This document shows, in pieces, positions 41,225-45,619 of a stretch of DNA of 45,619 nucleotides. The notes under the pieces were generated by a model. The model saw nothing but the letters and a program-made list of their open reading frames with translations. It was not told where the DNA came from and did no database searches. Numbering within the stretch: position 1 is the first letter of the stretch; the number at the start of each line of letters is the position of its first letter. A program made the position numbers and the translations under genes. This DNA is from Curtobacterium sp. MMLR14_010 (GTDB taxonomy: Bacteria; Actinomycetota; Actinomycetes; Actinomycetales; Microbacteriaceae). Where the stretch lies: the NCBI RefSeq assembly GCF_001865015.1, contig NZ_MJGV01000024.1:1-45619 (forward strand), in the 5' to 3' direction.

Positions 41225-41290
41225 CCGGGTTCTCCACAGGCACGGGCGGGGTGCCCTGTGATGTCCGTGGGCGGCGCTAGCGTGACCGGC

Positions 41291-42460
41291 ATGCGCATCC
41301 TGCACACCGGCGACTGGCACCTGGGCCGCTCGCTGCTCGGTGCCGACCTGCTCGAGCACCAGGCCGCCTTCCTCGACCACCTGGTCGGGGTCGTCGTGCA
41401 GCGCTCCGTCGACCTCGTCGTCGTCGCCGGGGACGTCTACGACCGCGCGATCCCGCCGGTCGACGCCGTGCGGATGCTCTCCTCCGTGCTCGAACGTCTG
41501 GCCACCGTCGCCAAGGTCGTCGTGACCCCGGGCAACCACGACTCCGCCGTCCGGCTGGGGTTCGGTTCCGCGGTGATGAACGAGCGCGTCCGCATCCTGT
41601 CCGAGCCCGCGCGGCTCGCCGAGCCCGTGCTCGTCGACGACCCGGACGGTCCCGTCGCCGTCTACGGCATCCCGTACCTGCAGCCCGACATGGTCCGGTA
41701 CGCGCTCGCCACCGTCCCCGACGAACCGCTCGCCCGCTCCCACCAGGCCGTCGTCGGTGCCGCGATGGACCGCGTCCGGGCCGACCTCGCCTCGCGTCCC
41801 GGCACCCGCAGCATCGTCGTCGCGCACGCCTTCGTCGGCGGTGCCGAGCCGAGCGACAGCGAGCAGGACATCCGCGTGGGCGGGGTGGACCGCGTCGCCG
41901 AGTCCACGTTCGACGGCATCGACTACGTGGCCCTCGGGCACCTCCACGGACCACAGCGCGTCGGCCGCACCGACCGGATCCGGTACGCGGGGTCGCCACT
42001 CGCGTTCTCGTTCGGGGAGCGGAACCACACCAAGTCGGTCACGCTCGTCGACCTCGACGCCGCTGGCACGGTCTCCGTCGAGCTCCTCCCCACGCCGGTG
42101 CCGCGGCCACTCGTGGACGTCCGCGGGTCGATCGACGCCATCGAGTCCGGCGCGTTCGCCGAGCACGCGGCCGCCTGGGTCCGGGTCGCCGTGACCGACA
42201 CGGTGCACCCCGAGCGGATGTACGCCAGGGTCAAGGACCACTTCCCGTACGCCCTCGCCGTCACACACGAACCCACCGACGCCCCCGCACGCACCACCAC
42301 GCGGGCGGTCACGGCGACGTCCGACCCGGTCGAGGTCTCCGCCGACTTCGTGACCTTCGCCACCGGCGCAGCCCCCTCCGACGACGAACTCCTCGTGCTG
42401 CGCGACGCCTACGAAGCCGCCGTGGCGACGATGTCCGACCAGGACCGGACGGTGCGCTGA
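41291..42460 (+). CDS. sbcD: SbcCD nuclease subunit D
   Basis: A 389-residue calcineurin-like nuclease (Mre11 type): HTGDWHLGRSL, VVAGDVYDRAIPP, VTPGNHDSAVRLGF, VAHAFVGGAE and ALGHLHGPQRVG carry the two-metal ligands. With SbcC it cleaves hairpins and protein-blocked DNA ends. ATG 41291 lies seven bases behind TAGCGT (41278-41283); the stop overlaps the sbcC start as TGATG. Confidence 0.96.
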   Translation: MRILHTGDWHLGRSLLGADLLEHQAAFLDHLVGVVVQRSVDLVVVAGDVYDRAIPPVDAVRMLSSVLERLATVAKVVVTPGNHDSAVRLGFGSAVMNERVRILSEPARLAEPVLVDDPDGPVAVYGIPYLQPDMVRYALATVPDEPLARSHQAVVGAAMDRVRADLASRPGTRSIVVAHAFVGGAEPSDSEQDIRVGGVDRVAESTFDGIDYVALGHLHGPQRVGRTDRIRYAGSPLAFSFGERNHTKSVTLVDLDAAGTVSVELLPTPVPRPLVDVRGSIDAIESGAFAEHAAAWVRVAVTDTVHPERMYARVKDHFPYALAVTHEPTDAPARTTTRAVTATSDPVEVSADFVTFATGAAPSDDELLVLRDAYEAAVATMSDQDRTVR

Positions 42461-45438
42461 TGTACCTGCACCGGCTCGAACTCCGCGCCATCGGCCCGTA
42501 CCCCGACCTCGTGTCGATCGACTTCGCCGCGCTCGCCGCGTCCGGGGTGTTCCTGCTCGAGGGCCCCACGGGCTCGGGCAAGTCCACGATCATCGACGCC
42601 GTCGTCTTCGCGCTCTACGGCGGGCTCGCGGGCACCGACGTCAGCACCGACCGCCTGCACTCCCAGCACGCCGACCCCGCGGTCGAGCCCTTCGTCGAGC
42701 TCGTCTTCGAGACCGGTGCCGGCGTGTTCCGCGTCCGCCGCACCCCCCAGTACGACCGCCCCAAGCAGCGCGGCTCCGGCACCGTGAAGCAGCAGGCGTC
42801 GGCGCAGCTCACCCGACTGTCCGGCTCGACCGACGCCGCCGGCGAACCCGTCTCCGCCCGTGCACAAGAAGTCGGTGCGGAGATCACGCGGATCATCGGG
42901 CTCGACCGCGCGCAGTTCCTGCAGACGGTCGTGCTGCCGCAGGGCGAGTTCGCGAAGTTCCTGAAGTCCCCGGGCGAAGACCGCCGCCGCCTGCTGCAGT
43001 CCCTGTTCGGCACCGAGATCTACGACCGCACCGCCGACGAGCTCGCCACCCGGCGCCGTGCCGCCGCTGCGGAGGTCGACGCCGCCGACGCCCGCGTGCG
43101 GGACGCCCTCGCACGCTTCACCGAGGCCTCCGGTCGTCCCGACGCGGACGAGCCGGCGGTCCCCGACGTCGCCGCCGAGCTCCGTGCCACCGCCGAGGCT
43201 GCCGAGGCCGTCCGGGCGCAGGCCGCGCTGACGGTGACGGCTGCCACGGAACACGAACAGGCCGTCGTGCTCCGGGCCGCCGCGCTCGAGCGTCGTGCCG
43301 AGCTCCTCCGTCGAGCCGCGGCACTCGACGACCAGTCCGCCACGGTGGCGGACGTCCGCCACCGCCTGGCCGTCGCCGAACGCGCAGCACGGGTCAGCGC
43401 CGTCGCGGACGGTCTCGACGCCGCCGAGCAGCGCGCGTCCGCCGCCGATGCGGTGCGCGACGCGGTCCGCACCGAGCACGGGGTGACCGACGAGGACATC
43501 GCGGCCGAGCGCGACCGCCTGACGGACGTCGTCGGCGGGGTCCGACACCTGGTGACCGTGGCCCGGGCGCTGCCCGGTCGCCGCGTCGCGCTCGACGCCG
43601 CCCGCGCAGACGCAGAACGACTGGGCACCCGGCGCACCGAACTCGACGCCGCGCTCGACGCCCGCCCGGCCGAGCGCGCGCAGATCGTCGAGACCGCCCG
43701 GGCCGCCGCCGTCACGGCAGCCGGTGCCGACGCCGCTCAGCACCAGGCCGACGCGGTCGCTGAACTCCGGCGCGTGTCCGCGGAGCTCGACGCCACCCGG
43801 GTCCGGGTCACCGACGGGGAAGCCGCGGTCACCGCCGCCCGGGTCGCAGCGCAGCGGGCACTCGACGCCGAGCAGCAGCTCCGTGAGCGCCGGATCGCCG
43901 GCCTGGCGGGGGAGCTCGGCGCAGCGCTCCAGCCCGGCGACCCCTGCCCGGTGTGCGGTGCCGTGGAGCACCCCGCGGTCGCTGCACCGCAGGCCGACCA
44001 CCCCACGCCGGCGCAGATCGCCGAGGCCGCCGCAGCCGCACGCCGCGCGGACGACCTGCTCGCCGACGCCGCGACCACGCTGGCGCTCGACCGGGCCGAC
44101 CGCGACCGACTCGCCACCGTCCTCGGCACGACCACCTCGACCGACCTCGACGCCCGCGCAGCCGACGCCGACGCCCGACTCGCCGAGGCCCGCGCCGCCG
44201 CCGCCGACGTCGCCCGGCACGAACGTGCCCGCACCGCCCACGACGACGCCACCCGTGCGCTCGAACGCGACCGCAACGAGGTCGATGCCCGCCGCCAGGT
44301 CCTCCTCGCGACGACCGCCGCGGACGCCGACCGCATCGAGCAGGACACCACCGCGGTCGCCACGGCGCTGCACACGCTGACGGCCGACCTCGCGCACCTC
44401 GACGAGCAGCCCTCGGCGCTGCCGGACGCGGTCGCCGCGATCGACCGCCGCGTCGAGGCCCTGCGAGCGGTCGCCACCGCCGACGAGCACGCCCGCGCCG
44501 CCGCACGCGCGGTCGTCGAACGCCGGACGGAGGTCGACCGGGTCGTCGCCGAGCAGGACTTCGCCGACGTCGCCGCCGCCCGGGCCGCCGTGCTCGGCCC
44601 CGACGACGCCGAGCGGCTCCAGGAACAGGTGCGGGTCGCCGACAGTGAGCGTGCGGTGGTGGACGCCGGGCTCGCGGAACCGGCCGTCGTCGCCGCGGCG
44701 CAGGACGCCCCCGCGTCCCTCGACCTCGACGCAGCCCGAGCCGCACGGGTCCAGGCCGCCTCCGCGCTCGAGGCCGCCGCTCGCGACGCCACCACGACCG
44801 CCGACCGGGCCACGGCCGCCGCGCGCTGCGCCACGGACGTCGAGCGTGCGGTGACGGCCCGGGCAGCGACGTCCGCCCGCAGCCGCGCGGTGGTGCGCCT
44901 CGCCGACATCGCGGCCGGTGCGCCCGGCGTGAACCCGACGGGCATCACGCTCGGCACCTACGTGCTGATGCGCCGCTTCGAGGACGTCGTCGCGGCGGCG
45001 AACGACCGGCTCCGGGCGATGCTCGGCGGGCGGTTCGCGCTCGAGACCTCGGACGAGCGTGAGTCCGGCAGCCGATCGCGGCGCACGGGTCTGGCGCTCG
45101 CGGTCCGCGACCACACCACGGACACCACCCGCGACCCCCGCAGCCTGTCGGGCGGTGAGACCTTCACGGTGTCACTGTGCCTGGCACTCGGGCTCGCGGA
45201 CATCGTGCAGGCCGAGGCCGGCGGGGTCTCGCTCGGCACGCTCTTCGTCGACGAGGGCTTCGGCACGCTCGACCCCGAGTCGCTCGACGGCGTGATCGGG
45301 CAGCTCACCCGCCTGACCGCCGGCGGTCGTCAGGTCGGCATCGTCAGCCACGTCGAGGAGCTCAAGCAGCGGATCCCCGAGCGGATCGCGGTCCGCCGCG
45401 CGCCGGGTGGCGGCTCGCGGGTGACCACGACCGTCTGA
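42460..45438 (+). CDS. sbcC: SbcCD ATPase subunit C
   Basis: A 992-residue SMC-like ATPase (Rad50 type): Walker A GPTGSGKS (35-42), long Ala/Arg/Asp-rich coiled coils, zinc hook CPVC (496-499) almost exactly in the middle, signature LSGGETFTVSLCLALGLAD (from 896) and Walker B LFVDEGFGTLD (from 928). It is the partner of SbcD and translationally coupled to it. The coiled coils are rich in Ala, as common in high-GC hosts. Confidence 0.96.
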   Translation: MYLHRLELRAIGPYPDLVSIDFAALAASGVFLLEGPTGSGKSTIIDAVVFALYGGLAGTDVSTDRLHSQHADPAVEPFVELVFETGAGVFRVRRTPQYDRPKQRGSGTVKQQASAQLTRLSGSTDAAGEPVSARAQEVGAEITRIIGLDRAQFLQTVVLPQGEFAKFLKSPGEDRRRLLQSLFGTEIYDRTADELATRRRAAAAEVDAADARVRDALARFTEASGRPDADEPAVPDVAAELRATAEAAEAVRAQAALTVTAATEHEQAVVLRAAALERRAELLRRAAALDDQSATVADVRHRLAVAERAARVSAVADGLDAAEQRASAADAVRDAVRTEHGVTDEDIAAERDRLTDVVGGVRHLVTVARALPGRRVALDAARADAERLGTRRTELDAALDARPAERAQIVETARAAAVTAAGADAAQHQADAVAELRRVSAELDATRVRVTDGEAAVTAARVAAQRALDAEQQLRERRIAGLAGELGAALQPGDPCPVCGAVEHPAVAAPQADHPTPAQIAEAAAAARRADDLLADAATTLALDRADRDRLATVLGTTTSTDLDARAADADARLAEARAAAADVARHERARTAHDDATRALERDRNEVDARRQVLLATTAADADRIEQDTTAVATALHTLTADLAHLDEQPSALPDAVAAIDRRVEALRAVATADEHARAAARAVVERRTEVDRVVAEQDFADVAAARAAVLGPDDAERLQEQVRVADSERAVVDAGLAEPAVVAAAQDAPASLDLDAARAARVQAASALEAAARDATTTADRATAAARCATDVERAVTARAATSARSRAVVRLADIAAGAPGVNPTGITLGTYVLMRRFEDVVAAANDRLRAMLGGRFALETSDERESGSRSRRTGLALAVRDHTTDTTRDPRSLSGGETFTVSLCLALGLADIVQAEAGGVSLGTLFVDEGFGTLDPESLDGVIGQLTRLTAGGRQVGIVSHVEELKQRIPERIAVRRAPGGGSRVTTTV

Positions 45439-45453
45439 CGGCCGGGCGTCGGG

Positions 45454-45619
45454 TCAGGGCGTCGGCGTCGCCGAGGTGTCGACGGTGCCGTCGGGTGGCG
45501 GCAGGATGTCGGCCGCGATGAAGGGGAACACCCAGGTGAACAGCGCGAAGACGATGACGGCGAGGAGCAGGAGCAGCTCGATGACCTTGAGGGCGGTGGG
45601 ACCGGGCAGGACCCGCCAG
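45454..45619 (-). CDS. small membrane protein, C-terminal part (cut by window edge)
   Basis: The minus-strand frame ending at TGA 45454-45456 reads RVLPGPTALKVIELLLLLAV followed by IVFALFTWVFPFIAADILPP and a short Thr/Pro tail: one transmembrane helix with an N-terminal PGPTALKV motif, as in a widespread actinobacterial family of short membrane proteins whose function is unknown. The start lies outside the window. It converges on sbcC. Confidence 0.6.
   Translation of the reverse strand, partial: WRVLPGPTALKVIELLLLLAVIVFALFTWVFPFIAADILPPPDGTVDTSATPTP

Noticed and set aside
42409..45114. Minus-strand open frame of about 901 codons opposite sbcC
   Set aside because: The plus strand has Walker A, zinc hook, signature and Walker B of SbcC in order; the antisense product has no recognisable feature.
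1..45619. Prophage, insertion sequence, or genomic island
   Set aside because: No integrase, transposase, phage structural gene, tRNA attachment site or obvious change of base composition was seen. The repeat families are short and intergenic.

Overview
The window is about 45.6 kb of very GC-rich DNA carrying 40 recognisable genes, most of them chromosomal housekeeping or ordinary accessory genes. Protein content suggests an actinobacterium, probably a member of the Microbacteriaceae; Curtobacterium is my best guess, which is inference and not shown by any marker gene. Supporting signs are the DUF3073 and DUF3072 proteins, the bacterial SCP-type protein next to purD, the FurA-like regulator beside a catalase, the PadR/DUF4097 pair, and many start codons that sit 6-8 bases behind a TANNNT-like hexamer, as expected for leaderless actinobacterial mRNAs. 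I found no rRNA, tRNA, transposase, integrase or CRISPR array.

Layout. 1-5 kb: CtaG-like membrane protein, acyltransferase-3, then fur and a monofunctional catalase. 5-10 kb: a NodA-like acyl/acetyltransferase, a two-domain VOC (extradiol dioxygenase/glyoxalase-like) enzyme behind a 40-bp perfect palindrome, an SDR, an AraC regulator, a small lipoprotein and a GAF-SpoIIE phosphatase. 10-19 kb: four de novo purine genes (purC-purD, purF, purM) interleaved with an SCP-like protein, a large AAA/LuxR regulator and a small membrane protein. 19-27 kb: DUF3073, a flavin-dependent oxidoreductase, DoxX, DUF3072, an unknown protein, a KimA-like potassium transporter, and PadR with DUF4097. 27-35 kb: YczE and its divergent MocR regulator, a DUF6518-like membrane protein, a stand-alone RND pump, a small membrane protein and an esterase lipoprotein. 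35-39 kb: PPK2, a DEAD-box helicase with a long Arg/Asp repeat tail, DinB and MarR. 39-45.6 kb: a TasA-like secreted protein, a SipW-type signal peptidase, sbcD-sbcC, and the end of a small membrane protein cut by the window edge.

The most interesting coding feature is the SipW/archaeal-type signal peptidase at 40028-41224. It continues in frame through an Arg-rich linker into a second signal-peptide-like helix with an AxA site and an exported Cys-containing beta domain. Protease and apparent substrate are therefore one polypeptide, directly behind a TasA-like SipW-class substrate gene. The most interesting non-coding features are three families of intergenic repeats. One is a near-perfect 40-48 bp palindrome (core TGCCAGCTGGCA) found at three convergent gene junctions. 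One is a hairpin family beginning GGAGCAG. The third is a family of roughly 80-90 bp mosaic elements built on CGTGCGAGSTTG / CAAGCTCGCAC, with five copies. Three operator-like palindromes (before the VOC gene, the PadR/DUF4097 pair and marR) have clear target promoters.
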